Assembly: GCA_009785615.1 (NCBI GenBank)
Contig: WQVX01000004.1
Location: forward strand, 1 to 44,475
DNA from: Defluviitaleaceae bacterium
Lineage (GTDB): Bacteria; Bacillota; Clostridia; Lachnospirales; WQUN01
Reading direction: 5' to 3'
Length of the DNA: 44,475 bases
In this document: positions 17,508 through 26,336 of the stretch, piece by piece
Position numbering within the stretch: the stretch's first letter is position 1
Layout of the letters: each line of letters opens with the position of its first letter
Notes under the pieces: generated by a model
The model's input: the letters and a program-made list of their open reading frames with translations, nothing else
Told to the model about the DNA's origin: nothing
Database searches by the model: none
Position numbers and translations under genes: made by a program

Positions 17508-18248
17508 ATGAATAATACATTTTCAAACAAATTTATGACTGATAAAAATAATCTTACACTATTAAAAGATACAATGTGGGGTCCAAATGCCATACGGCAG
17601 TCTGAGGAATTGGCTTCACATTTCACAATCACAAAGGATATGAAAATCCTTGATGTAGGTTGTGGAATGGGCTTATCGGCGTTGTACCTGGTGCAGGCAT
17701 ATGATGCAGAGGTTTTTGCCACTGATTTATTTGCTGACCCAACCAAAAATCATGAGAAATTTCAATCTCTCGGCATTGCGGATAAAATCGTTCCAATGAT
17801 ACTTGATGCAACACAGCCGTTGCCATTTGCAAATGGTTATTTTGATGTGATTTTTTCGGTAGGTGCATACAATATGTTTGGTGATAACGAGGAGATGTTG
17901 CCAAAGCTTATTCCTTATGTGAAAAAAGGCGGCTACATTGCAGTTGCATTTCCCGGGTTAAAGTATGAGTTTGGTGATAATGTTCCATCAGAGATGCAAC
18001 CATTCTGGGATGTTCCCGATGTTGCAAGATGTATCCGCGGCATTGAATGGTGGAAGGACTTGTTTAGCAAAGCAGAGGGCTTAGAAATTGTAAACCTAAG
18101 CGAAATGACTTGCCATGATATAGCTTGGAAAGAATACCTTGCAAGCCGTGACTCTTCCATTGAAGAAGAGAAATGGGATTTGGACATGATGGTGGCAGAA
18201 GATGGGAAGTATTTTAATACAATCCAACTGGTTGCTAAAGTTGTTTGA
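17508..18248 (+). CDS. Class I SAM-dependent methyltransferase of unknown substrate
   Basis: A soluble Rossmann-fold methyltransferase, 246 aa. Motif I is ILDVGCGMGLSALYL (about residues 46-60), the acidic residue binding the SAM ribose is in VFATDLF, and motif IV region is GYFDVIFSVGAYNMFG. The Trp-rich C-terminal half (about 150-200: MQPFWDVPD, GIEWWKDLF) would shape the acceptor site. The ATG follows TAGGAGAAAAAAT and has its own strong promoter. It is a single gene between mcp and the rpsO operon, so context does not suggest a substrate. Confidence 0.9.
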   Translation: MNNTFSNKFMTDKNNLTLLKDTMWGPNAIRQSEELASHFTITKDMKILDVGCGMGLSALYLVQAYDAEVFATDLFADPTKNHEKFQSLGIADKIVPMILDATQPLPFANGYFDVIFSVGAYNMFGDNEEMLPKLIPYVKKGGYIAVAFPGLKYEFGDNVPSEMQPFWDVPDVARCIRGIEWWKDLFSKAEGLEIVNLSEMTCHDIAWKEYLASRDSSIEEEKWDLDMMVAEDGKYFNTIQLVAKVV

Positions 18249-18289
18249 GTATAACAAGCTGGAAGAAAAAAATCTGTGGAAAAAATCTA

Positions 18290-18318
18290 TTGATAATTTC
18301 CTACGACTGTGTTAAACT
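18290..18318 (+). promoter_or_regulatory. Probable promoter of the rpsO-pnp operon
   Basis: TTGATA (18290-18295), 17 bp, TAAACT (18313-18318). It leaves an untranslated leader of about 125 nt before rpsO. Confidence 0.5.
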
Positions 18319-18329
18319 CTGCCGGAATT

Positions 18330-18420
18330 GTGACTGTATATACGCAGTCTGATTTGTCTGACCTGTGCGGGGGACATGCTTTATGCTATGGGATACTCCG
18401 CCCCACTTCTCGGCACATGG
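18330..18420 (+). promoter_or_regulatory. Structured rpsO leader, candidate S15 autoregulatory RNA
   Basis: A short hairpin GACTG/CAGTC (18332-18349) is followed by a nested structure: GTGC (18364-18367) pairs with GCAC (18413-18416), and a G-rich run (18368-18373) can pair with CCCC (18401-18404). Ribosomal protein S15 controls its own mRNA through several unrelated leader structures in bacteria. The location fits such a role, but I could not assign it to a named S15 class. Confidence 0.45.
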
Positions 18421-18450
18421 CGACTATAAAATAAATGGAGGTCATAAATT

Positions 18451-18708
18451 ATGATTGACAAAAAACAAATTATTGAAAAACATGGAAGAGGAGAGAATGA
18501 CACAGGCTCTCCGGAAGTGCAGGTGGCACTTCTTACAGCGCGTATTAATCATCTTACTGATCATTTGCGAGTGCATAAAAAGGATTTTCACTCTCGCAGA
18601 GGATTGCTTAAACTTGTTGGCCAGCGTAAAGGTTTGTTGGACTATATAAGACAGCGCGACGTTGTGCGCTATCGTGAACTTATTGGCGAATTAGGACTCA
18701 GAAAATAA
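18451..18708 (+). CDS. rpsO: 30S ribosomal protein S15
   Basis: A primary-binding protein of the 30S platform that binds 16S rRNA. It has 85 aa, slightly shorter than the common 88-89. [20 protein letters not shown] and the basic [13 protein letters not shown] are characteristic. TGGAGG lies 10 nt before the ATG. It is followed by pnp, as in many Firmicutes, with a hairpin in the gap that could modulate read-through. Confidence 0.98.
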   Translation: MIDKKQIIEKHGRGENDTGSPEVQVALLTARINHLTDHLRVHKKDFHSRRGLLKLVGQRKGLLDYIRQRDVVRYRELIGELGLRK

Positions 18709-18729
18709 TTCTAAACCGGGAAAATCGAT

Positions 18730-18778
18730 ACACGATCCTTTGGGCGGGCGGACCGGCTGGAGGTTCGTGTTTTCTTTT
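18730..18778 (+). terminator. Hairpin with U-rich tail between rpsO and pnp (partial terminator or processing site)
   Basis: ACACGA (18730-18735) pairs with TCGTGT (18765-18770), then TCC (18736-18738) with GGA (18759-18761) across a 3-nt bulge. TTTCTTTT (18771-18778) follows. It ends 16 nt before the pnp start, so it may attenuate transcription into pnp or be an RNase processing site. Confidence 0.5.
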
Positions 18779-18794
18779 AAGGAGAATATAACCC

Positions 18795-20909
18795 ATGTAT
18801 AAGCAATACTCTTTTGAATTGGCAGGGCGTACAATAACTGCCCAAGTAGGTCGCTTTGCGGAACAGGCAAATGGCGCGGTTTTAATTCGTTATGGCGATA
18901 CAACAGTACTGGTAACAGCTACAGCATCGGACAAGCCACGTGTGGGCATAGATTACTTTCCTCTTAGTGTGGACTATGAAGAGCGTTTATATGCCGTAGG
19001 CAAAATCCCCGGTGGTTTTATAAAGCGCGAAGGCCGCCCTACTGAAAAAGCTATCTTAACATCCAGGTTGATAGATAGACCCTTGCGCCCTCTATTCCCT
19101 GACGACTATCGTAACGATGTATCTGTGGTAACAACAGTACTATCTGTAGATCAGGATAATGTACCTGAAATACCTGCTATGATTGGGGCATCTATTGCAC
19201 TATCTATTTCAGATATTCCATTTTATGGGCCTACGTCCGCTCTTAATGTGGGACTCGTAGATGGAAATTTAGTTATAAACCCACTTCCTAGTGACAGAGA
19301 GCAAAGCAAAATGGTGCTTACTGTTGCTTCCACAAGGGAAAAGGTAATGATGATTGAGGCTCAAGCTCAAGAAATTTCTAACGACACCATGTTTGAGGCT
19401 ATTATGTTAGCTCATGAAGAAAATAAAAAAGTAATAGCTTTTATTGATGATATTGTAAAAGAACATGGAAAACCTAAACATAATTACACTGAACACACTA
19501 TCCCATCAGACTTCTACGAAAAGGTTAAATCTTACATTACAGAAAAACGTATGGAAGAGGCTGTTTTTACGGATCTTAAACAAGAACGGGAAGAAAGAGT
19601 TAGTCTCATTACAGATGAGTTGGTTGAAAACTTGCTGCCATCCTTTGGTGAAGATGGCCAAGAAGAATATGCTGCTTTACTGGGTGATGCTATCTACAAA
19701 TTTGAAAAAGAAACCGTAAGGCGTATGATCTTAAAAGATCACAAGCGTCCTGATGGTAGAGGACTGGATAAAATACGTGAGCTTAAAGCAGAAGTAGATA
19801 TTTTACCACGTACACATGGTTCTGCATTGTTTAGCAGAGGCCAAACACAGGTGCTTACTGTTACCACCCTTGGTTCTATGAGAGATGCTCAACGTTTAGA
19901 CGGCTTAGATTTAATGGAAGAAAATAAACGGTATATGCACCATTATAATTTCCCAAGCTATTCTGTAGGCGAAACGCGGCCTTCTCGTGGGCCGGGCCGT
20001 CGTGAAGTTGGCCATGGTGCGTTAGCAGAGCGGGCTTTAGTGCCTGTGCTACCTTCTGATGATGACTTCCCTTACTCCATTAGAACTGTATCAGAAGTAT
20101 TAAGTTCTAATGGCTCTACCTCTCAAGGGGCTGTATGCGCAAGTACATTATCCCTTATGGCGGCCGGGGTGCCCATCACAAAACCCGTGGCCGGTATATC
20201 TGTGGGTCTGGTAACAGGAGACAGCGACGATGATTTTGTACTGTTAACTGATATTCAAGGCTTAGAGGATTTCTTTGGCGACATGGATTTTAAAGTAGCC
20301 GGTACCAAAGACGGAATAACAGCTATACAAATGGATATGAAAATTCATGGCCTAACCCCGGAAATTATTAAAGCATCTTTAGAACAAACAGAATCTGCCC
20401 GCATGTTTATATTAGACGAAGTTATGGGGCCTGCAATAGCATCACCACGTAAAGAAATATCAAGCTTTGCGCCTAAGATTATGATTGTGCGAATAAATCC
20501 GGATCAAATAGCTGAAGTAATTGGCTCTAAAGGTAAGGTTATTAAGCGTATTTTGGAAGAATCAGGCGTTGAAAAAATTGACACTGAGGACGATGGACGC
20601 ATTTTTGTAGGCGATCAGGATATTGAAAAAGTTCGTAAGGCAGCAGATATTATCTTAGCGATTGTAAATCCGGCAGAGATAGGAAAAATTTATTCCGGCA
20701 AAGTTACCCGTATAATGAACTTTGGAGCTTTTGTAGAAATTGCACCTGAAAAAGAAGGGTTGGTACACATTTCACAGTTAGCTAAAGAGCGAGTAAAAGC
20801 TGTAACCGATATAGTTCAGGTTGGAGACATAATAGATGTTAAAGTAACGGAAATTGATGAGCAAGGACGTATTAATTTATCACACAAGGCAACTTTGCCT
20901 AAAAACTAG
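18795..20909 (+). CDS. pnp: Polyribonucleotide nucleotidyltransferase (PNPase)
   Basis: A phosphorolytic 3'-5' exoribonuclease of the degradation machinery that can also add tails. At 704 aa it is the standard length. Two RNase PH domains (GRPTEKAILTSRLIDRPLRP in the first; RGQTQVLTVTTLGS and TGDSDDDFVLLTDIQGLEDF in the second) flank a helical linker. A KH domain (about residues 560-615, IAEVIGSKGKVIKRI) and an S1 domain (about 632-700, VTRIMNFGAFVEI) follow. TTAAGGAG precedes the ATG. The M16 peptidase and dut genes follow in the same direction. Confidence 0.98.
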   Translation: MYKQYSFELAGRTITAQVGRFAEQANGAVLIRYGDTTVLVTATASDKPRVGIDYFPLSVDYEERLYAVGKIPGGFIKREGRPTEKAILTSRLIDRPLRPLFPDDYRNDVSVVTTVLSVDQDNVPEIPAMIGASIALSISDIPFYGPTSALNVGLVDGNLVINPLPSDREQSKMVLTVASTREKVMMIEAQAQEISNDTMFEAIMLAHEENKKVIAFIDDIVKEHGKPKHNYTEHTIPSDFYEKVKSYITEKRMEEAVFTDLKQEREERVSLITDELVENLLPSFGEDGQEEYAALLGDAIYKFEKETVRRMILKDHKRPDGRGLDKIRELKAEVDILPRTHGSALFSRGQTQVLTVTTLGSMRDAQRLDGLDLMEENKRYMHHYNFPSYSVGETRPSRGPGRREVGHGALAERALVPVLPSDDDFPYSIRTVSEVLSSNGSTSQGAVCASTLSLMAAGVPITKPVAGISVGLVTGDSDDDFVLLTDIQGLEDFFGDMDFKVAGTKDGITAIQMDMKIHGLTPEIIKASLEQTESARMFILDEVMGPAIASPRKEISSFAPKIMIVRINPDQIAEVIGSKGKVIKRILEESGVEKIDTEDDGRIFVGDQDIEKVRKAADIILAIVNPAEIGKIYSGKVTRIMNFGAFVEIAPEKEGLVHISQLAKERVKAVTDIVQVGDIIDVKVTEIDEQGRINLSHKATLPKN

Positions 20910-20924
20910 GATAAAAGGTGAGCA

Positions 20925-22175
20925 ATGACAAATCTACCGGAAGTAATAACATTAGATAACGGATTGCGGGTAATTTTAGAAGATATACCCTTTGTACGTT
21001 CTGTTTCTTTTGGCATTTGGGTAAAAAATGGTTCCCGCAACGAGGACGAAAGCACCAACGGTATTTCACATTTTATAGAGCATATGCTGTTTAAAGGAAC
21101 CAAAAACCGCAGTGCCAAAGATATTGCTGATGTTATGGACGAAATTGGCGGACAAGTTAACGCCTATACGTCAAAAGAGCATACATGTTATTATACTCGT
21201 ACTTTAGATACTCATTTTGACATTGTTTTGGATGTATTATCAGATATGTTTTTTAATTCTCGTTTTGATCAAGATGATATCCAAAAAGAACGCAATGTTA
21301 TTTTAGAAGAAATTAGTATGTACGAGGACACGCCGGAAGATATTGTTCACGAACTGCTCCAATATGCAGTATATAAAGCCGGATCTTTAGGGCTTTCTAT
21401 TTTAGGTACAGAAGAATCAATTGGTGCATTTGATAATAAACGATTTAAAGACTACATGGAAAATCATTATGTACCGGAATCAACAGTAATTGCAGTAGCA
21501 GGAAATTTAAGCAATTGCGATGCATTAAGAAAAATTCGGGAAACCTTTGGAAGTTTCAAAGGTAAATCCCGAGTTCTTGATAGTGCCCTTCAACATTACA
21601 AGCCTGCCTTTATCAAAAAGGAAAAGGATATCGAGCAGGTTCATTTGTGTTTAGGATTTCCGGGTATAGCCGTTGGTACTAAAGCTTCTTATACTATGGC
21701 AACAATCAATACTATACTTGGTGGCGGCATGAGTTCTCGGCTTTTTCAAACTATACGTGAAGAACGCGGACTAGCTTATTCTGTGTATTCTTATCATACA
21801 GGTTTTGTGGATACAGGGTTGTTTACGATTTATGCAGCCCTTAATCCTGCTCAAATTGGCGATGTAACTGAGTTAATTTTTAAAGAAATACATGGGATGA
21901 TTTCCGATAAAATCAATAAAAACCAATTGGATAAAACAAAAGAGCAACTAAAAAGCAATTACATTTTAAGTTTAGAAAGCGTAGCAAGCCGTATGAATAG
22001 TATCGGGCGCAATCTGCTGATGCTTGATAAAGTAATTACAGCAGATGAATTGATACAAAATATAGACAAGGTAGATTTGGACACTTTTTATGATTTATAT
22101 GAAAAGGTGTTTAAAATTGACCAAGTAAGTTTGTCTATAGTGGGCAGCACTGATTTTGAATTGAATAGAGGGTAA
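20925..22175 (+). CDS. M16-family zinc peptidase (YmxG/PepR-like)
   Basis: A processing-type zinc peptidase of the mitochondrial-processing-peptidase-like group; the natural substrate is unknown. It has 416 aa and the inverted zinc motif HFIEHMLFKGT near residue 47. The C-terminal half holds the second M16 domain, including LGGGMSSRLFQTIREERGLAYSV (split: GGGMSSRLFQ and REERGLAYSV). The start follows pnp by 15 nt with AAGGTGA. An M16 peptidase after pnp is a common arrangement in Firmicutes and supports the YmxG assignment. There is no signal peptide. Confidence 0.94.
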   Translation: MTNLPEVITLDNGLRVILEDIPFVRSVSFGIWVKNGSRNEDESTNGISHFIEHMLFKGTKNRSAKDIADVMDEIGGQVNAYTSKEHTCYYTRTLDTHFDIVLDVLSDMFFNSRFDQDDIQKERNVILEEISMYEDTPEDIVHELLQYAVYKAGSLGLSILGTEESIGAFDNKRFKDYMENHYVPESTVIAVAGNLSNCDALRKIRETFGSFKGKSRVLDSALQHYKPAFIKKEKDIEQVHLCLGFPGIAVGTKASYTMATINTILGGGMSSRLFQTIREERGLAYSVYSYHTGFVDTGLFTIYAALNPAQIGDVTELIFKEIHGMISDKINKNQLDKTKEQLKSNYILSLESVASRMNSIGRNLLMLDKVITADELIQNIDKVDLDTFYDLYEKVFKIDQVSLSIVGSTDFELNRG

Positions 22176-22177
22176 AA

Positions 22178-22648
22178 ATGGCTGATAATTTCTTAATTCA
22201 GCGTACTGCTGATGCTTACGACCTGCCTTTACCTGCTCGTGCTACACCTCTGTCTTCCGGGCTTGATTTACATGCTAATGTTCATGAAGATGTAAAAATA
22301 CCTCCCGGTGAACGGAAGCTTATTCCTACAGGGATAAAAATATCTTTGCCAATGGGCTATGAAGCCCAAATACGCCCCCGAAGCGGTTTAGCATTAAATG
22401 CAGGTATAGGCATCCCTAATTCTCCGGCTACTATTGATGCCGATTACAGGGGAGAGCTTAAAGTAATTTTAATAAATTGGGGTACAGATCCCTTTATAGT
22501 CCGCCGCGGAGAACGCATTGCTCAATTGGTTGTATGCTCTATAGCCATGGTAGATTTTAATGAAACTTGTAACCTGCCCGACAGTGTCCGTGGCGAAGGC
22601 GGCTTTGGTCATACAGGAATCGGTTATGATAAGAAAGTGAATTGCTAA
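22178..22648 (+). CDS. dut: dUTP diphosphatase
   Basis: It hydrolyses dUTP to dUMP and diphosphate, keeping uracil out of DNA. It has 156 aa and would be a homotrimer. The five motifs can be followed: LSSGLDLHAN, RPRSGLAL, PNSPATIDADYRGE, RRGERIAQLVV and GEGGFGHTG near the C-terminus. The Thr in PATID, where PGTID is more usual, is a minor variation. It starts 2 nt after the M16 stop, so it is very probably co-translated. Confidence 0.96.
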   Translation: MADNFLIQRTADAYDLPLPARATPLSSGLDLHANVHEDVKIPPGERKLIPTGIKISLPMGYEAQIRPRSGLALNAGIGIPNSPATIDADYRGELKVILINWGTDPFIVRRGERIAQLVVCSIAMVDFNETCNLPDSVRGEGGFGHTGIGYDKKVNC

Positions 22649-22650
22649 AT

Positions 22651-23064
22651 ATGAAATCTATTTTAAAAGATATAAACCAATATAATCATCATTTTACTAT
22701 ATCGCAAGTAGTAACATTTTTTGATCGAAAAGGATTAATTGTTACAAAATCTATGATACAAAACTATGTAAGGGACAAGTTACTGCGCCCTCCTGTTAAT
22801 AAGCGATACTATACCCATAAGCATTTAGCCAATTTAGCTTTAATAACTAAACTAAAAACTGTCTACGAAATATCTGAAGTCAGAGCTGTATTACTGCCAT
22901 TTATGGATGGTGAGGGCATTCCTCTGGAGATATATGAAAATTGTGTACAAAAAACAGAGGACTTGAAAGTTCATCCTCAATCAATGCTGGAGCCAACACT
23001 GGATACTTTAGTGCTAATGGCTCATAGTATAGACTTGAAAGAAGAAGCGCGAAAAAGACTATAA
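22651..23064 (+). CDS. DUF1836 helix-turn-helix-like protein (137 aa)
   Basis: The segment VTKSMIQNYVRDKLLRPP followed by RYYTHKHLANLALI is typical of DUF1836, a Firmicutes family with a MerR-like winged-helix character and no established function. I chose the ATG at 22651; an in-frame TTG at 22642 would overlap dut. It lies 2 nt after dut and 21 nt before the HAD gene, so it belongs to the same operon. It could be a small DNA-binding regulator, but no target can be named. Confidence 0.85.
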   Translation: MKSILKDINQYNHHFTISQVVTFFDRKGLIVTKSMIQNYVRDKLLRPPVNKRYYTHKHLANLALITKLKTVYEISEVRAVLLPFMDGEGIPLEIYENCVQKTEDLKVHPQSMLEPTLDTLVLMAHSIDLKEEARKRL

Positions 23065-23085
23065 TTTTAGAAGAGGTTTACATAA

Positions 23086-23751
23086 ATGAAAAAAATATGC
23101 CTGTTTGACCTTGACGGAACCTTGATCGATCCACTTTCATCTATAACTTCAGCTATACAGTATGCTTTAATTGACCAAGATATTGAGCCACCAAGCCAAA
23201 CTCAACTAAAATCATATATCGGCCCACCTATACGAGATACTATTAGAGATATATGCCCTTCTATTACGGAAGAAGAGGTAGAAAAATTTGTTGCTAAATT
23301 CCTGGAATATTTTGTTGTTAATGGATTTCACGAAGTGCAATTGTATCCTGGTGTTGCTGATATGTTAAGGCAACTAAAAGATGAAGGCTTTTTGTTAGCA
23401 GTTGCTACCGGCAAACTTACAGCTAATGCAAAAGAAGTTACAAAGCATCTGAACATTGCTCACTACTTTGATATTGTTGTTGGGTGTGAACTTGACGGTA
23501 CACGCAGTCATAAAAATGAGATTATTGACATGGTGCTTAATTCGCTAGATCCTCAGCGACAATATGCTTCTGTAATGATTGGTGATCGCAAATATGATAT
23601 TATTGGTGCCAATGAACAAAATATCAAAAGTATAGGTGTAACCTGGGGCTTTGGATCCCGTGAAGAACTGGAGAAAGAAGCTCCCACATTAATAGTAGAT
23701 TCTATGGAAGAATTACAGCGCATACTTTTAGGTGATTGGAATATGCTATAG
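23086..23751 (+). CDS. HAD-superfamily hydrolase, phosphoglycolate-phosphatase-like
   Basis: A cytosolic phosphatase of the PGP/Gph type, 221 aa. Motif I LFDLDGTLIDP holds the nucleophile and acid aspartates, motif II is VATGK, the motif III lysine is in SHKNEII, and motif IV is IGDRKYDIIGA. A helical cap domain spans about residues 17-85. The substrate cannot be decided: phosphoglycolate, 5'-nucleotides and other phosphosugars are all possible. GAAGAGG precedes the ATG. A tiny conserved-looking gene follows 18 nt after the stop. Confidence 0.92.
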   Translation: MKKICLFDLDGTLIDPLSSITSAIQYALIDQDIEPPSQTQLKSYIGPPIRDTIRDICPSITEEEVEKFVAKFLEYFVVNGFHEVQLYPGVADMLRQLKDEGFLLAVATGKLTANAKEVTKHLNIAHYFDIVVGCELDGTRSHKNEIIDMVLNSLDPQRQYASVMIGDRKYDIIGANEQNIKSIGVTWGFGSREELEKEAPTLIVDSMEELQRILLGDWNML

Positions 23752-23769
23752 CTGAAAGGAGGTGCTGTT

Positions 23770-23901
23770 ATGGCTAAAGCAGGCATGAGAAGGCCGGACC
23801 CAAGTGAACCTCATGGTACTGAAAGTAATAAAAAGCAAAAAAAAGATAAAAACGATGCACCACCGGTTCCGGAAATTCAAGGCAAAGAAAAAAACAAATA
23901 A
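23770..23901 (+). CDS. 43-residue basic, proline-containing small protein
   Basis: MAKAGMRRPDPSEPHGTESN begins it, then a lysine-rich stretch and PPVPEIQGKEKNK. The ribosome binding site is excellent (AAAGGAGGTG, 5 nt from the ATG), and the gene ends just before the operon terminator, so it is very likely translated. There is no hydrophobic segment and little predicted fold: a cytosolic, probably disordered, nucleic-acid-friendly peptide. From memory, similar short proteins occur in Lachnospiraceae; that is unverified. Function unknown. Confidence 0.8.
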   Translation: MAKAGMRRPDPSEPHGTESNKKQKKDKNDAPPVPEIQGKEKNK

Positions 23902-23930
23902 CGTAAGTTAGATAAATATAAACCATTAAA

Positions 23931-23968
23931 AAGAAGCCCTGCCGATTTAAAAGACGGCGGGGCTTCTT
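23931..23968. terminator. Bidirectional intrinsic terminator
   Basis: AAGAAGCCCTGCCG (23931-23944) pairs with CGGCGGGGCTTCTT (23955-23968), 14 bp with one T-G pair. It separates the plus-strand HAD/small-protein operon from the minus-strand solute-binding gene. Confidence 0.88.
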
Positions 23969-24018
23969 TCTATTATAAGATATCACGTTACATTATTGAT
24001 TTGTTTGCAAGGATCAAC

Positions 24019-25404
24019 TTACCGTCCAACAACATTAGTAAGGTAATCATCAAGAGATTCATTCAAAGCATCTGCCCATAAATCAAGCAGTTCTTGCACT
24101 GTTATTAAGCCCATCAAAGTTTCTTGAATGGCAGGTGCGGCAATGTTATTGTTGATAGATGCAAAATCAGGCAAGAATTGAGGATGGCCAAAGCTTGTTG
24201 TGTTAGGTGAGTTAACTGCGCCCATCATTGTAGAAATGTGAAGTGCGTTGTTAAGCCAAGCTTCATCCATAACTCTGATATTACTTGGTAATTGGCCCAA
24301 TGTTTGGTTCCATTCGCTGTTGTTTTGAGCATTAACCATCCATGTTAAGAATTCAAAAGAGGCTTCAGGATGGTCAGTACCTGAGAAAATACTGTAACCA
24401 TGTACAGAGGTAGAAAGGTTACGTGTACCTAAAACGGAATATGGCATTGGAATAGCTTCAAACATATCGTAATCTTCAAAAGCATCAACATGATTTTGGT
24501 AAGAACCTAAGTTGTGAACCATACTTCCGGCAATACCTGTACCAAAGTTAGCAGTGATTTCCATATGGCCGGCATTAAGATCACCTTCAGGTGTGTGTGT
24601 ACCAAACAAAGCAAAATATCTTTCTAAGAAAGCTACGTTTTGCGGGTTGTTGATGGTAGTATTACCATTTACAAATACTTGCTCACCGGAGTTACTAAAA
24701 ATCATCTCAAAGATAGTGGCAGCAGAACCGGGGCCACCTCTAAGGCTGTGTCCAAAACGAGTTTGAGAAGGATCTGTCATAGCTTCAATAGCATTAAAGA
24801 AGTCATCCCAATACCAGCTTTGTTGATTTGTAATGCCTTGATCTGCAAGCCAGTCTGCACGAACCCATATTGTATGAGTGTTAGATGTGGCCGGTAACAT
24901 ATGTGCATTACCTGCTGCATCAAGGTTTCTGATTTCGTCCATAAGAGCAGGAATCATTTCGTTGTAACCTGCCCATGTTGCAAGATGTGGTTCCAAGTTA
25001 AGGAGCGCATCTCTGAGAACAAGTCCGGCAACCCAACCATGCATAAGGTCAGTAGCATCAGGGGCAGCATTAGCGGAAAGTGCTACATTGATTCTGTTAA
25101 GAGCATCATCTTGAGGTATTGGTACATACTCAACATAAATGCGGTCTTGTGAATCATTAAAAGCTGCTACGTGACTTGATAAAACAGGTAAGCGGATAGG
25201 GTCAGAGTTAACAACCCAGTAAGTGAGGTTCATAACAGGCTGATCTTGGGTTGTGGGGGCAGGTGTAGCATTAGCCGGGGGAGGTGTTGGAGCTGTCGGT
25301 GCAGTACCGCCACCTCCGGCCGGAGTGTTTCCTCCACATGCTGTTGCAAGCAACATAGCACCAAGTAAGAATGGTACAAAGGTAAGCTTTTTAAATTTTG
25401 ACAT
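24019..25404 (-). CDS. ABC carbohydrate transporter, solute-binding lipoprotein
   Basis: Family 1 extracellular solute-binding protein, 461 aa, that would capture oligosaccharides outside the cell and deliver them to the permeases. The ATG at 25404 has AAAGGAGT upstream; longer in-frame starts lack this. The lipoprotein signal is MSKFKKLTFVPFLLGAMLLA then T-A-C23, followed by a Gly/Ala/Pro/Thr linker (about 24-55) and the binding fold (LTYWVVNSDP, then FNDSQDRI). It is the last gene of a permease-permease-binding protein operon; these genes more often begin with the binding protein. No ATPase is present, so a shared MsmK-type ATPase elsewhere is likely. Confidence 0.95.
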   Translation of the reverse strand: MSKFKKLTFVPFLLGAMLLATACGGNTPAGGGGTAPTAPTPPPANATPAPTTQDQPVMNLTYWVVNSDPIRLPVLSSHVAAFNDSQDRIYVEYVPIPQDDALNRINVALSANAAPDATDLMHGWVAGLVLRDALLNLEPHLATWAGYNEMIPALMDEIRNLDAAGNAHMLPATSNTHTIWVRADWLADQGITNQQSWYWDDFFNAIEAMTDPSQTRFGHSLRGGPGSAATIFEMIFSNSGEQVFVNGNTTINNPQNVAFLERYFALFGTHTPEGDLNAGHMEITANFGTGIAGSMVHNLGSYQNHVDAFEDYDMFEAIPMPYSVLGTRNLSTSVHGYSIFSGTDHPEASFEFLTWMVNAQNNSEWNQTLGQLPSNIRVMDEAWLNNALHISTMMGAVNSPNTTSFGHPQFLPDFASINNNIAAPAIQETLMGLITVQELLDLWADALNESLDDYLTNVVGR

Positions 25405-25493
25405 AAAATTACTCCTTTCATTTCCATAACTAATATTTATTGCTATACACAATTTCGCATTGCGTAATCGTGACACGATAATTGATGTGCAAC

Positions 25494-26333
25494 CTAGCCC
25501 TTTACAGACCCGGCCGCAAGCCCCGATACAAGATGTTTTTGCAAATACACAAACATCAAAAGTGCAGGAACCAAGGCAATAATACTTCCTGCTGCCAACA
25601 GGCCATGGTTAGCAACGTATTCGCCTATAACCATCCTAAGCCCAATAGGTAAAGTAAAGTTGGTGCGGCTGGTCATAAACATAAAGGCAAACAAGAATTC
25701 ATTCCAAACACCTACAAATGAGAATGCTGCCGTAGCCACAAGACCCGGTAAAAGCAGTGGAATTACTGTGTAGAATATAGCACCAATTTTACTGCATCCA
25801 TCAATAGAGGCGGCTTCTTCAAGCTCTATGGGTATGCCGGACACAAAGCCACGCATAAGTATAGAGTTGAAAGATAACTGCATAGTGGTATTGATGATAA
25901 TCAGTGAAAGATGGTTATCAAGGAGCTGCATATTACCAAAAATCAAAAAGAGAGGTATTATCAGCATTGCAGCAGGCAAAAATTGAGTGGTAAGCATCAT
26001 AAACATAAAAACATTTTTGCCTTTAAACTTAAAACGGCTTAGCGCATAACCTGTAAAAATGGAAAAGAATGTTATAATAACAACACTAACCATTGCTACA
26101 AAAAGACTGTTGCGAAAATACATATCAAAACCTACAGCATCCCAAGCTGTCACAAAGTTAACAAAAGTCGCAGGATTAGGCAGGTATATGATCGGAAGTG
26201 TAACAATATCTCCTTCGTACATCAAAGAAGTTCTGACTGTCCAATATAGCGGAAATAGAATAAATATCATTATAAGAACCAAAGGCAAGTACAGCAGGAA
26301 GATTCTTTTTAGCCAATAAGATTTTGTTTTCAT
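25494..26333 (-). CDS. ABC sugar permease, MalG/AraQ-like
   Basis: Six-transmembrane inner permease subunit, 279 aa. The EAA loop that contacts the ATPase is visible as EEAASIDGCSKIGAIFYTVI (about residues 190-210). It starts 3 nt after the MalF-like stop, with GAGGA-type pairing in that gene's end, so the two permease genes are translated together. It would form a heterodimeric channel with the upstream permease. Confidence 0.95.
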   Translation of the reverse strand: MKTKSYWLKRIFLLYLPLVLIMIFILFPLYWTVRTSLMYEGDIVTLPIIYLPNPATFVNFVTAWDAVGFDMYFRNSLFVAMVSVVIITFFSIFTGYALSRFKFKGKNVFMFMMLTTQFLPAAMLIIPLFLIFGNMQLLDNHLSLIIINTTMQLSFNSILMRGFVSGIPIELEEAASIDGCSKIGAIFYTVIPLLLPGLVATAAFSFVGVWNEFLFAFMFMTSRTNFTLPIGLRMVIGEYVANHGLLAAGSIIALVPALLMFVYLQKHLVSGLAAGSVKG

Positions 26334-26336
26334 TTT

